A stretch of DNA of 64,000 bases from Prevotella fusca JCM 17724 (GTDB taxonomy: Bacteria; Bacteroidota; Bacteroidia; Bacteroidales; Bacteroidaceae): contig NZ_CP012075.1 of assembly GCF_001262015.1 (NCBI RefSeq), forward strand, positions 992,001 to 1,056,000, in the 5' to 3' direction. A program made the position numbers and the translations under genes. Below the pieces are notes generated by a model. The model was not told the DNA's origin, made no database searches, and saw nothing but the letters and a program-made list of their open reading frames with translations. Shown in pieces: positions 27,138-35,543 of this stretch (position 1 is the stretch's first letter; each line of letters starts with the position of its first letter).

Positions 27138-28238
27138 ATGACACTATATCCAAAACTTATCACAGACGCACTGGAAAAGGTTATCTATCCAGGCACGAAG
27201 AAGAACATTATCGAAAGTGAGATGCTGGCAGACACACCCAGCATCAACGGCAACAAGGTGAGCATCATACTCATCTTCCCACGTGAGACCGACCCATTCC
27301 TCAAATCAACCCTCAAGGCTGTCGAGGCACAGATTCACTACTCCGTGGGCAAGGAAGTGGAAGTTACCATTACCACTGAGTTCAAGAACGCACCTCGCCC
27401 GGAGGTAGGCAAGCTCCTGCCCGAGGTAAAGAACATCATCGCCGTCAGCTCCGGCAAGGGAGGAGTGGGAAAGAGCACCGTCTCCGCCAACCTCGCCATC
27501 GCACTGGCACGCCTCGGCTACAAGGTAGGACTGCTCGACACTGACATCTTCGGTCCGAGCATGCCAAAGATGTTCGGCGTAGAAGACGAACGCCCATACG
27601 GTGTCCAGAAGGACGGTCGCCAGCTCATCGAACCTGTTGAGAAATACGGCGTAAAACTGCTCTCCATCGGCTTCTTCGTCAATCCCGACACTGCAACTCT
27701 CTGGCGTGGCGGCATGGCGACCTCAGCACTGAAGCAGCTCATCGCTGATGCCGACTGGGGCGACCTCGATTATTTCATCCTTGACACACCACCGGGAACC
27801 AGCGACATCCACCTCACCCTCATGCAGACACTTGCCATCACAGGTGCCATCATCGTCTCCACACCACAGAACGTAGCCTTGGCTGATGCACGCAAGGGTA
27901 TCGACATGTACCGCAACGACAAGGTGAACATCCCTATCCTCGGACTGGTTGAGAACATGGCATGGTTCACACCTGCCGAACTCCCTGAAAACAAATACTA
28001 CATCTTCGGCAAGGACGGCTGTAAGAGCCTCGCCAAGGAACTTGACTGTCCGCTCCTCGCCCAGATTCCGATTGTACAAAGCATCTGCGAGAATGGCGAC
28101 AAGGGCACACCGGCAGCCACACAGATTGAAACCATCACCGGACAGTCTTTCCTCAGTCTTGCACAGGCTGTTGTCACCGTGGTGAACCGCCGCAACAAGG
28201 AGCAGGCTCCGACGAAAATCGTCGATGTGAAGAACTGA
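27138..28238 (+). CDS. Mrp/NBP35-family iron-sulfur carrier ATPase (ApbC-like)
   Basis: Protein of 366 residues: an N-terminal MIP18/DUF59-type domain (about 1-90, with LITDALEKVIYPGT), then a deviant Walker P-loop SGKGGVGKS (106-113), GLLDTDIFGPSMP, and the DTPPGTSD motif. Mrp proteins bind and transfer Fe-S clusters to target apoproteins. The CxxC pair that usually follows ENM is absent: the sequence reads ENMAWFTPAELPENKYYIFG. That is a point against classical cluster bridging, or indicates a lineage variant. A terminator follows at 28310-28345. Confidence 0.93.
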   Translation: MTLYPKLITDALEKVIYPGTKKNIIESEMLADTPSINGNKVSIILIFPRETDPFLKSTLKAVEAQIHYSVGKEVEVTITTEFKNAPRPEVGKLLPEVKNIIAVSSGKGGVGKSTVSANLAIALARLGYKVGLLDTDIFGPSMPKMFGVEDERPYGVQKDGRQLIEPVEKYGVKLLSIGFFVNPDTATLWRGGMATSALKQLIADADWGDLDYFILDTPPGTSDIHLTLMQTLAITGAIIVSTPQNVALADARKGIDMYRNDKVNIPILGLVENMAWFTPAELPENKYYIFGKDGCKSLAKELDCPLLAQIPIVQSICENGDKGTPAATQIETITGQSFLSLAQAVVTVVNRRNKEQAPTKIVDVKN

Positions 28239-28309
28239 TAACGATGGCACTGCCCCTTGCAGAATGCTTTTCCGCACACTTCACAGAGATTGTGTCAAAA
28301 CAAATCATA

Positions 28310-28345
28310 GGGATGCACAGACCGTGCATCCCTGTTTTCTTTATC
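28310..28345 (+). terminator. Intrinsic terminator of the Mrp gene
   Basis: GGGATGCAC and GTGCATCCC form a perfect 9-bp stem with a 5-base loop, followed by TGTTTTCTTT. It overlaps the stop codon of the opposite-strand short frame at 28341. Confidence 0.8.
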
Positions 28346-28505
28346 CTTTTTGAGGACTTTGTTTCTCAGGCACTTGGATTTCTCGCAAGAAATTGTGCTG
28401 CGGAATTAAGGAATTGATAAGAAAACACAGCAAAGGGAAAGCGACAACGATACCTAAGATTTGACCTAAGGTGACCATTGGAATATACTTGAAGATATTT
28501 TTCAT
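28341..28505 (-). CDS. Truncated small partner protein (sixth paralog, 54 residues)
   Basis: The first ~31 residues (MKNIFKYIPMVTLGQILG onward) are nearly identical to those of the partner at 28574-29188, including the membrane helix. The frame then departs into an unrelated 23-residue tail (ending EKQSPQKG). It is probably a fragment left by recombination at the distal end of the array. It could still make a short membrane peptide. Confidence 0.55.
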   Translation of the reverse strand: MKNIFKYIPMVTLGQILGIVVAFPLLCFLINSLIPQHNFLREIQVPEKQSPQKG

Positions 28506-28573
28506 AACTGATGTGCTTGAACTATCACTCTTCCCTACTTACTGACACGATCCTTACTCATTGCCGTGCAAAC

Positions 28574-29188
28574 TTACTCTTTATTCTTAAATCGTCTTTT
28601 AAACTCGCTTTTTGGCATCTTATATTTCAAATACCGTATGACGTTTTCACGATAGAAGCTGTCCATATACGCCTTATCATAGTCCTTATCATAATCTCGG
28701 ATAGACTCATCTACGCCAACATCCTTCAACACTGGAATGGGATTCTCCTTTGTTCCATACTCCGGATTGTTCATGTCATCCTTATTTACTGTTAATATAA
28801 CCTTCCGTCCATAAGGCCAATACATCTGACTTATATCAACAAAGTACATTATACTAAGATACTTCTTATATTCTACAGAATAAAAGGGATTATACCATCC
28901 TTCTGGATTCGCAAAATAATTACCATCCATTTTTGTTATAAAGGTTTCCACTGTCTTGACATCTTCGTCTTGATTCTCCAAATAATATTTAGATTTATCT
29001 TCTGGCATAGTAACCTCTATATCATAAGAATTATTCATAAACTCTTTGTAATACTGTTCTGCATCATCGTTATACTTATTTGAATAATAAAATATATTGA
29101 TAAGGAAACACAGCAAAGGGAAACCAACTGCTGTACCTAAAATCTGCCCTAAGGTGACCATTGGTATATACTTGAAGATATTTTTCAT
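28574..29188 (-). CDS. Small membrane-anchored partner protein, type A (copy 1)
   Basis: Protein of 204 residues. One N-terminal hydrophobic helix (about 8-34, TLGQILGTAVGFPLLCFLINIFYY) is followed by a hydrophilic domain, so it is probably membrane-anchored facing the periplasm. Conserved with its paralogs are TVNKDDMNNPEYGTKENPIPVLK (about 130-152) and the tail ENVIRYLKYKMPKSEFKRRF. It overlaps the upstream DUF4280-protein gene by 4 bases. By position and co-variation I infer an immunity or accessory partner. No known domain was recognised. Confidence 0.75.
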   Translation of the reverse strand: MKNIFKYIPMVTLGQILGTAVGFPLLCFLINIFYYSNKYNDDAEQYYKEFMNNSYDIEVTMPEDKSKYYLENQDEDVKTVETFITKMDGNYFANPEGWYNPFYSVEYKKYLSIMYFVDISQMYWPYGRKVILTVNKDDMNNPEYGTKENPIPVLKDVGVDESIRDYDKDYDKAYMDSFYRENVIRYLKYKMPKSEFKRRFKNKE

Positions 29189-30330
29189 AATTGATCAGCT
29201 TGTATATCTATTCCATGTCCACTTTGCTTTCTACTCTGCTTAATAATTTGTAGCATTTCTTTATACAAGTTGTTTTCCTTTTTATTCATACCCCATTCTA
29301 TACCATTACTTATCAAAGACGCAGCAACACCCACTCCAAATTTCTGTGCATTCAACTTGGTAAACAAATTCCTACTTATTTCTTTTCCCATATTCTTTGC
29401 AGTATTTCTTGTAAAACAACTCCAAATGCCACGAGTCATTACATTGCCACTCACCACTTCTTCTAAGCCCCAACGACTAAGCGTACCAAGAGTTTGACGA
29501 TTACTGCCTATTACAGGGATTGCTGCTTCGCCAGCAGTTAATCCCCCTCCGACGGCCATGTCTCGCCAAGTTTCTCTCGTCACTATGCCTCCGTCAGCTT
29601 CCAATTCTGCCTTCTCTCCTTTTAAGATTTTGCGAGCATACTCATGCTGATTCTGCATATTCTGATTACGGTAGTTATCATCGGCTCCCGAAACATAATC
29701 ATACACTGCCAGTCCCGAGCCGATGATGAGACCTACTACATCCCCAGCACCTGATGCCTTGAAGGCATTAGCAGCTGCTCCAATAAAACCTTGTGAAAGA
29801 TTGGAATAGTAATTCAACTCTAATATCTTCTTATTACTATCGCTGATCTTCTTTGAAAGTTCAAGAGCTTTCTCATGACTCATCACCAATGAGACAATCC
29901 CTCCTTTCTGACAGGTAAGGAAAGAACGTTCCAAAACCGCATTCGCTCCTTCTATATAAGCCTTGCGATGAAACAGCTCCCATATCCCTCCCGTAGTACT
30001 GTCACACTCATGCTTTGCAAGTCTGCATTCCGTTGTCTTATCAGCATAATACACTGCAGCTCCGCCTAAAGCACCTGTGGTAATGACCGCTGCCGCAACG
30101 ACTGCCGTGCCAGCTCCACATGTCAGGACCGTCAGAGCCACAACGGCTGCGCCCAATGTCAGACCAAGAAGCAAGCCGCTAAGCCCATCATAATACGAAA
30201 CTTTGATGCGACACTGCAACTGACAGGTTAATTTCTTGTCGCAGGTGTTGAGTAACGCTTTCTTTTCCTTGCCATACAAAACCTTGGCTTTTCTTTCCGT
30301 CACGATTTGGCTGGGTAATGTAGACATCAT
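29185..30330 (-). CDS. DUF4280 (PAAR-like) membrane protein, type A (copy 1)
   Basis: 381 residues from the internal ATG at 30330. Compared with copy 4, the true N-terminus (MIQSYIPAG, from 30379) is in another frame because of one extra G in a GGGG run near 30351. The protein has a Cys-rich start (LLNTCDKKLTCQLQCRIK), two Ala/Gly-rich membrane segments (about 48-92), and the DUF4280-like HRKAYIEGANAVLERSFLTCQKGGIV. A type A C-terminal half follows (about 190-381, with NIRETWRD-like and LISNGIEWGMNKKEN). DUF4280 proteins resemble the PAAR spike-tip fold of secretion effectors. The C-terminal half may be the active part; its activity is unknown. Confidence 0.75.
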   Translation of the reverse strand: MMSTLPSQIVTERKAKVLYGKEKKALLNTCDKKLTCQLQCRIKVSYYDGLSGLLLGLTLGAAVVALTVLTCGAGTAVVAAAVITTGALGGAAVYYADKTTECRLAKHECDSTTGGIWELFHRKAYIEGANAVLERSFLTCQKGGIVSLVMSHEKALELSKKISDSNKKILELNYYSNLSQGFIGAAANAFKASGAGDVVGLIIGSGLAVYDYVSGADDNYRNQNMQNQHEYARKILKGEKAELEADGGIVTRETWRDMAVGGGLTAGEAAIPVIGSNRQTLGTLSRWGLEEVVSGNVMTRGIWSCFTRNTAKNMGKEISRNLFTKLNAQKFGVGVAASLISNGIEWGMNKKENNLYKEMLQIIKQSRKQSGHGIDIQADQL

Positions 30331-30379
30331 CTCCGTAAAAATAGCATTCAGACCCCGCAGGTATATATGATTGTATCAT

Positions 30380-30436
30380 AACTTTTGTTTATGGAAAGAC
30401 TGGATATATTTATCAGAAGAACAGGATTGGTAATAA
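30380..30436 (-). repeat. 57-bp conserved spacer before DUF4280 copies 1-3
   Basis: The 57 bases between the partner gene and the next DUF4280 start (here 30380-30436) are almost identical at 33002-33058 and 34864-34920. The spacer is therefore duplicated with the cassette. It may carry the ribosome-binding region. Confidence 0.75.
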
Positions 30437-31060
30437 TTACTTTTTACTCCTAAACCTCCTTTCAAATTCCTCCTTCGGCATCTTATACTTTAAGTAGTTG
30501 ATGACATTGTTCCGATAAAACTCTTCTATAAAGACAGAATCGCTATCTTTACCACTAAACCATATTGGTTCACTCACACCGACTGCTTTCAGTACTGGTA
30601 CAGGATTGTCTTTAGTTCCATACTCGGGGTTATTCATATCGTCACGGTTGACTGTAAGATAAAGCTCTTTGTTTCCATAATTTCCATTGACATCTTTAAA
30701 CGTAATGATATTCATATACTTTTTGTATTCCCGACAATAGAAAAAGGTATATTCTGCACAAGGATTATTGAAATAATTTTGTGAATTATAAGTAGTATCA
30801 AACCTTTCAAAAAGAGGATACCTCTCTTCATCTACATTATATAAAAAATACTTAGAGTTACCAGAAGGCATTGCTACCTTGATAGTATAACTTGAGTCTA
30901 TATACTGTTCAAAACAATAAATAGCATCATTATTATACTTGTCCTTATAATATAATGCATCAACTATCTTAGGCATCAAAGGAACTATAAAAAAAGAGCC
31001 TATAACACTTCCAATCGCTACCCAAGGAATAAAACTTATAAATTTCATTTTAGACATCAC
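30437..31060 (-). CDS. Small membrane-anchored partner protein, type B (copy 2)
   Basis: Protein of 207 residues with an N-terminal helix (FIPWVAIGSVIGSFFIVPLMPKI, about 10-32) and the shared TVNRDDMNNPEYGTKDNPVPVLK and ENVI-type tail, here NNVINYLKYKMPKEEFERRF. It is closest to copies 3 and 5 (type B). It is the second of two consecutive type B partners after DUF4280 copy 2, only 3 bases from copy 3. An extra partner without its own large gene resembles the orphan immunity genes of polymorphic toxin loci. Confidence 0.75.
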   Translation of the reverse strand: MMSKMKFISFIPWVAIGSVIGSFFIVPLMPKIVDALYYKDKYNNDAIYCFEQYIDSSYTIKVAMPSGNSKYFLYNVDEERYPLFERFDTTYNSQNYFNNPCAEYTFFYCREYKKYMNIITFKDVNGNYGNKELYLTVNRDDMNNPEYGTKDNPVPVLKAVGVSEPIWFSGKDSDSVFIEEFYRNNVINYLKYKMPKEEFERRFRSKK

Positions 31061-31063
31061 TAT

Positions 31064-31684
31064 CTACTTTTTAGTCTTAAACCTCCTTTCAAACTCTTCC
31101 TTCGGCATCTTATACTTCAAATAGTTGATGACATTGTTCCGATAAAACTCTTCTATAAAGACAGAATCGCTATCTTTACCACTAAACCATATCGGTTCAC
31201 TTACACCGACTGCTTTCAGTACGGGTACAGGATTCTCCTTTGTGCCATACTCGGGATTATTCATATCGTCACGGTTGACTGTCAAATAAAGAGTTTTCTC
31301 TCCATAACTTCCATTAACATCCACGAATGCGATAATATTCATATACTTTTTATACTCCTTACAATAGAACGAAGTGTAATCCGCACTTGGGTTATTAAAA
31401 AAATTACGAGAATCATAAGTTGTATCAAAATTTTCATAGAGAGGGTATTTCTTTCTATCTACATTATGTAAATATAGTTTAGAATCAGCGTTAGGCATGG
31501 ACACTTTTACAATATAACTATTATTTCTATATTGATCATAGAACATAGCTGCATCATTATTATATTTCTCTTTATAATAAAATTTATCTATAAGATTTGA
31601 CACCGCCGGTACTACAAAAGCAGAACCTATAAGACTTCCTATCAGCACCCAAGGGAAAAAACCTGCATATTTTAATAATTTCAT
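31064..31684 (-). CDS. Small membrane-anchored partner protein, type B (copy 3)
   Basis: Protein of 206 residues: a helix at about 10-32 (FFPWVLIGSLIGSAFVVPAVSNLI), an extracytoplasmic domain with FYCKEYKKYMNIIAFVDVNGSYG, the shared NRDDMNNPEYGTKENPVPVLK and GVSEPIWFSGKDSDSVFIEEF. The N-terminal ~120 residues differ from copy 2 while the last ~80 are identical, so variation is concentrated in the front half. It follows DUF4280 copy 2 by 2 bases. Confidence 0.75.
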   Translation of the reverse strand: MKLLKYAGFFPWVLIGSLIGSAFVVPAVSNLIDKFYYKEKYNNDAAMFYDQYRNNSYIVKVSMPNADSKLYLHNVDRKKYPLYENFDTTYDSRNFFNNPSADYTSFYCKEYKKYMNIIAFVDVNGSYGEKTLYLTVNRDDMNNPEYGTKENPVPVLKAVGVSEPIWFSGKDSDSVFIEEFYRNNVINYLKYKMPKEEFERRFKTKK

Positions 31685-31686
31685 TA

Positions 31687-32952
31687 TTATAATGTATTTG
31701 CTACAATTGTAATCTTTTTCTTATTTTCTTTACGACTCTTTATAATTTCTTTTACCATATCCTTATATAATATATTTTCATCTTCATTATCATTCCCCTC
31801 TATATGATTATTCCACATAGCACCTAAAACGCCTATAGCCAGACCTGCACCAATGAAAACCCCATTGGGAACTTTAAATTTCAAAACAGAAGTCTTGCCC
31901 GTGAATATTTCCTTAAAAGAATTAGCAGTGACACCCTGCTGCTTCCCCATCAATTCACCAGCCTTTCTGTAAGCTCCTTCTGCTGCCTCCTCGTTACCTG
32001 CTAAGATATATTTCAAAGCATTCTCATTTTGTTTCATGGATTCTTTTGCCAACTCATCGTTGCGTATTGTTACTGTTGCCACAACCTCAGTGCCAGCTCC
32101 AACAAGCCCTCCCCCTGACACAGAACCTACCGTTATTCCGTCTGAGCTCGTCAGAACACTATGGTCTGTTTTCATTGACGTCTGGTCATCATCTTTTTCA
32201 AGTGCTGATTTCGCATACGAATTTTGTTTCCGGACATTACTATCACGAAAGTTCTCAACATCACTGGTACAATAGAAGTAAACCGACAGCCCGGAACCTA
32301 TTATCACTGCTATCGCAGACCCTGCAGCCTGTCCCTGGAAACCTGCAAGCAACGCATTAGAGACATTGCCTATGAATCCCTGCTTGATCTTTGACCACGC
32401 ATTTACATTACTAATCTCATTGTTAGTCTTGCTTATCATTTGCGCTAACTCTAAAGCCTTGGCATGGTCCATAACCAATGTCACGACACCGCCTTTACTG
32501 CAAGTAAGCATTGAACGCTCCAAAAGGGCATTATGCCCCTCGATCTTAGCCTTTCCATGGAACATCCCCCACTCTCCAGTAAGCGAATCATCACATTCGT
32601 TGGCTAAGTATTTGTAAGTTGCAGCCGCACCATAGGATGCCGCTCCTCCCACAAACAAAGCCATTGAGGCTGCAAAAGCAACATTTGTAGCCGTTGTTGC
32701 AATAGCCACTGCTGCACCAACCACTGCTGCACCAGCTCCACATGTCAGGACCGTCAGAGCTACAACGGCTGCACCCAGTGTCAGACCAAGAAGCAAGCCG
32801 CTAAGCCCATCATAATACGAAACTTTGATGCGACACTGCAACTGACAGGTTAATTTCTTGTCGCAGGTGTTGAGTAACGCTTTCTTTTCCTTGCCATACA
32901 AGACCTTGGCTTTTCTTTCCGTCACGATTTGGCTGGGTAATGTAGACATCAT
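31687..32952 (-). CDS. DUF4280 (PAAR-like) membrane protein, mosaic A/B (copy 2)
   Basis: 421 residues from the ATG at 32952; the likely original start is at 33001, separated by the same +1 frameshift as in copy 1. The first ~75 residues are identical to copies 1 and 3. From GAAVVGAAVAIATTATNVAF onward it is nearly identical to copy 4. It carries the DUF4280-like HGKAKIEGHNALLERSMLTCSKGGVV, hydrophobic segments, and the type B C-terminal half (FKEIFTGKTS, IGVLGAMWNNHIEG). The switch point lies inside the membrane-helix region, so this gene is a recombinant. Confidence 0.75.
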   Translation of the reverse strand: MMSTLPSQIVTERKAKVLYGKEKKALLNTCDKKLTCQLQCRIKVSYYDGLSGLLLGLTLGAAVVALTVLTCGAGAAVVGAAVAIATTATNVAFAASMALFVGGAASYGAAATYKYLANECDDSLTGEWGMFHGKAKIEGHNALLERSMLTCSKGGVVTLVMDHAKALELAQMISKTNNEISNVNAWSKIKQGFIGNVSNALLAGFQGQAAGSAIAVIIGSGLSVYFYCTSDVENFRDSNVRKQNSYAKSALEKDDDQTSMKTDHSVLTSSDGITVGSVSGGGLVGAGTEVVATVTIRNDELAKESMKQNENALKYILAGNEEAAEGAYRKAGELMGKQQGVTANSFKEIFTGKTSVLKFKVPNGVFIGAGLAIGVLGAMWNNHIEGNDNEDENILYKDMVKEIIKSRKENKKKITIVANTL

Positions 32953-33058
32953 TTCCGTACAAATAGCATTCAGACCCCGCAGGTATATATGATTGTATCA
33001 TAACTTTTGTTTATGGAAAGACTGGATATATTTATCAGATGAACAGACTTGTCAGGAA

Positions 33059-33670
33059 TTACTTATTGTTCTTAAATCGTCTTTTAAACTCACTTTTTGG
33101 CATCTTATATTTCAAATACCGTATGACGTTTTCACGATAGAAGCTGTCCATATATTCCTTATCGTAATCCTTGTTATCTTCTCTGATAGATTCATTTACT
33201 CCTACCATTTTTAAAACAGGAATAGGATTATCCTTAGTTCCATATTCAGGGTTGCTCATATCATCCTCGTTTACTGTCAAATACACTTCTTTATTGTCAT
33301 AACCATAAACCTTAGGAAAATCAAAATACATTATGCTGAAATATTTCTTATACTCTGGGCTATAGAAAGGGATGTAACGTGCCTCAGGATTAGCAAAATA
33401 ATTACCATCCATCTTCACCATAAAGGTCTCTAATGTTTTAGTTTCTGGCTCAAGATTAGATAAATACATTTTAGAGTCATAATCATACATATAAACTTTG
33501 ATATGCTTTGATTTTTTAATATAGTTCTCAGCATAAACCTCAACATTATCATTATATTTATATGGGAAATACAATTTGTTAATAAGAAAATATATCAAAG
33601 GGACAACCAACACACCTCCTATAATCTGCCCAGCCAATACCATTGGAATATGTTTAAAGATTCTTTTCAT
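33059..33670 (-). CDS. Small membrane-anchored partner protein, type A (copy 4)
   Basis: Protein of 203 residues with an N-terminal helix (MVLAGQIIGGVLVVPLIYFLINKLYF, about 10-35) and type A features: FMVKMDGNYFANPEARY and the tail ENVIRYLKYKMPKSEFKRRFKNNK, nearly identical to copy 1. It overlaps the type A DUF4280 pseudogene (copy 3) by 4 bases, the same arrangement as copy 1. It is intact although its large partner is broken. Confidence 0.75.
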   Translation of the reverse strand: MKRIFKHIPMVLAGQIIGGVLVVPLIYFLINKLYFPYKYNDNVEVYAENYIKKSKHIKVYMYDYDSKMYLSNLEPETKTLETFMVKMDGNYFANPEARYIPFYSPEYKKYFSIMYFDFPKVYGYDNKEVYLTVNEDDMSNPEYGTKDNPIPVLKMVGVNESIREDNKDYDKEYMDSFYRENVIRYLKYKMPKSEFKRRFKNNK

Positions 33671-34863
33671 TGACCTGTTGCTTTTATATTAATTCCTCCT
33701 TTACTTTCTCCTCGAGCATCATTTATCTTCTCAATAATCTCCTTATATAAGTCATTCTCCTTTTTATTCATACCCCATTCTATACCATTACTTATCAAAG
33801 ACGCAGCAATACCCACTCCAAATTTCTGTGCATTCAACTTGGTAAACAAATTCCTACTTATTTCTTTCCCCATATTCTTTGCAGTATTTCTTGTAAAACA
33901 ACTCCAAATGCCACGAGTCATTACATTACCACTCACCACTTCTTCTAAGCCCCAACGACTAAGCGTACCAAGAGTTTGACGATTACTGCCTATTACAGGG
34001 ATTGCTGCTTCGCCAGCAGTTAATCCCCCTCCGATGGCCATGTCTCGCCAAGTTTCTCTCGTCACTATGCCTCCGTCAGCTTCCAACTCAGCATCTTCCC
34101 CCCTTAAATATTTGCGAGCATACTCATGCTGATTCTGCATATTCTGATTACGGTAGTTATCATCGGCTCCCGAAACATAATCATACACTGCCAGCCCCGA
34201 GCCGATGATGAGACCTACTACATCCCCCAGCACCTGATGCCTTGAAGGCATTAGCAGCTGCTCCAACAAAACCTTGTGAAAGATTGGAATAGTAATTCAA
34301 CTCTAATATCTTCTTATTACTATCGCTGATCTTCTTTGACAGTTCAAGAGCTTTTTCATGACTCATCACCAGAGAGACAATCCCTCCTTTCTGACAGGTA
34401 AGGAAAGAACGTTCCAAAACCGCATTCGCTCCTTCTATATAAGCCTTGCGATGAAACAGCTCCCATGTCCCTCCCGTAGTACTGTCACACTCATGCTTTG
34501 CAAGTCTGCTTTCCGTTGTCTTATCAGCATAATACACTGCAGCTCCACCTAAAGCACCTGTGGCAATGACCGCTGCCGCAACGACTGCCGTGCCAGCTCC
34601 ACATGTCAGGACCGTCAGAGCCACAACGGCTGCGCCCAATGTCAGACCAAGAAGCAAGCCGCTAAGCCCATCATAATACGAAACTTTGATGCGACACTGC
34701 AACTGACAGGTTAATTTCTTGTCGCAGGTGTTGAGTAACGCTTTCTTTTCCTTGCCATACAAGGACCTTGGCTTTTCTTTCCGTCACGATTTGGCTGGGT
34801 AATGTAGACATCATTTCCGTACAAATAGCATTCAGACCCCGCAGGTATATATGATTGTATCAT
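33667..34863 (-). pseudogene. DUF4280 (PAAR-like) membrane protein, type A, frameshifted (copy 3)
   Basis: Almost the same as copy 1, but with three one-base insertions. One is the GGGG tract near the start (shared by copies 1-3), one is an extra G in AAGGACC near 34763, and one is a C5 instead of C4 near 34230. The last splits the protein between the helix region and the C-terminal half. The two halves are readable at 34181-34762 and 33667-34269. Either it is a true pseudogene or the homopolymer differences are sequencing errors; re-sequencing would settle it. Confidence 0.7.
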
Positions 34864-34920
34864 AACTTTTGTTTATGGAAAGACTGGATATATTTATCAG
34901 AAGAACAGGATTGGTAATAA

Positions 34921-35541
34921 TTACTTTTTACTCATGAACCTCCTTTCAAATTCCTCCTTCGGCATCTTATACTTTAAGTAGTTGATGACATTGTTCCGAT
35001 AAAACTTTTCTATAAAGACAGAATCGCTATCCTTGCCACTAAACCATATCGGTTCACTCACACCAACTGCTTTCAGTACGGGTACAGGATTGTCTTTTGT
35101 TCCATACACAGGATTATTCATATCGTCACGGTTGACTGTAAGATAAAGCTCTTTCTCTACATAACTCCCATTAACATCCTTAAATGCAATGATATTCATA
35201 AACTTCTTATACTCCTTACAATAGAAAGAAGTGTAATCAGCACTTGGGTTATTAAAAAAATCACGAGAGTCATAAGTTGTATCAAAAACTTCACTTAAAG
35301 GATACTTTTCATCATCAATGTTATTTAGATATAACTGTGACTCTTCTGGTGGCATTATTACCTTTATTGTATAACATTTATCCATATACTGTTTATAAAA
35401 TATTACTGCTTCGTTGTTATATTTATTCTTATAATATAATACATCAACAATCTTAGGCATCATCGGTACTATAAAACATGAACCTATCAGACTCCCGATA
35501 AGCACCCATGGAATAAAATGCGTATATTCTGTTATTTTCAT
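34921..35541 (-). CDS. Small membrane-anchored partner protein, type B (copy 5)
   Basis: Protein of 206 residues with an N-terminal helix (FIPWVLIGSLIGSCFIVPMMPKI), a middle domain sharing NPSADYTSFYCKEYKK with copy 3, and the type B tail (NNVINYLKYKMPKEEFERRFMSKK). It lies 2 bases after DUF4280 copy 4, matching that gene's type B C-terminal half. It is probably translated together with copy 4. Confidence 0.75.
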   Translation of the reverse strand: MKITEYTHFIPWVLIGSLIGSCFIVPMMPKIVDVLYYKNKYNNEAVIFYKQYMDKCYTIKVIMPPEESQLYLNNIDDEKYPLSEVFDTTYDSRDFFNNPSADYTSFYCKEYKKFMNIIAFKDVNGSYVEKELYLTVNRDDMNNPVYGTKDNPVPVLKAVGVSEPIWFSGKDSDSVFIEKFYRNNVINYLKYKMPKEEFERRFMSKK

Positions 35542-35543
35542 AT

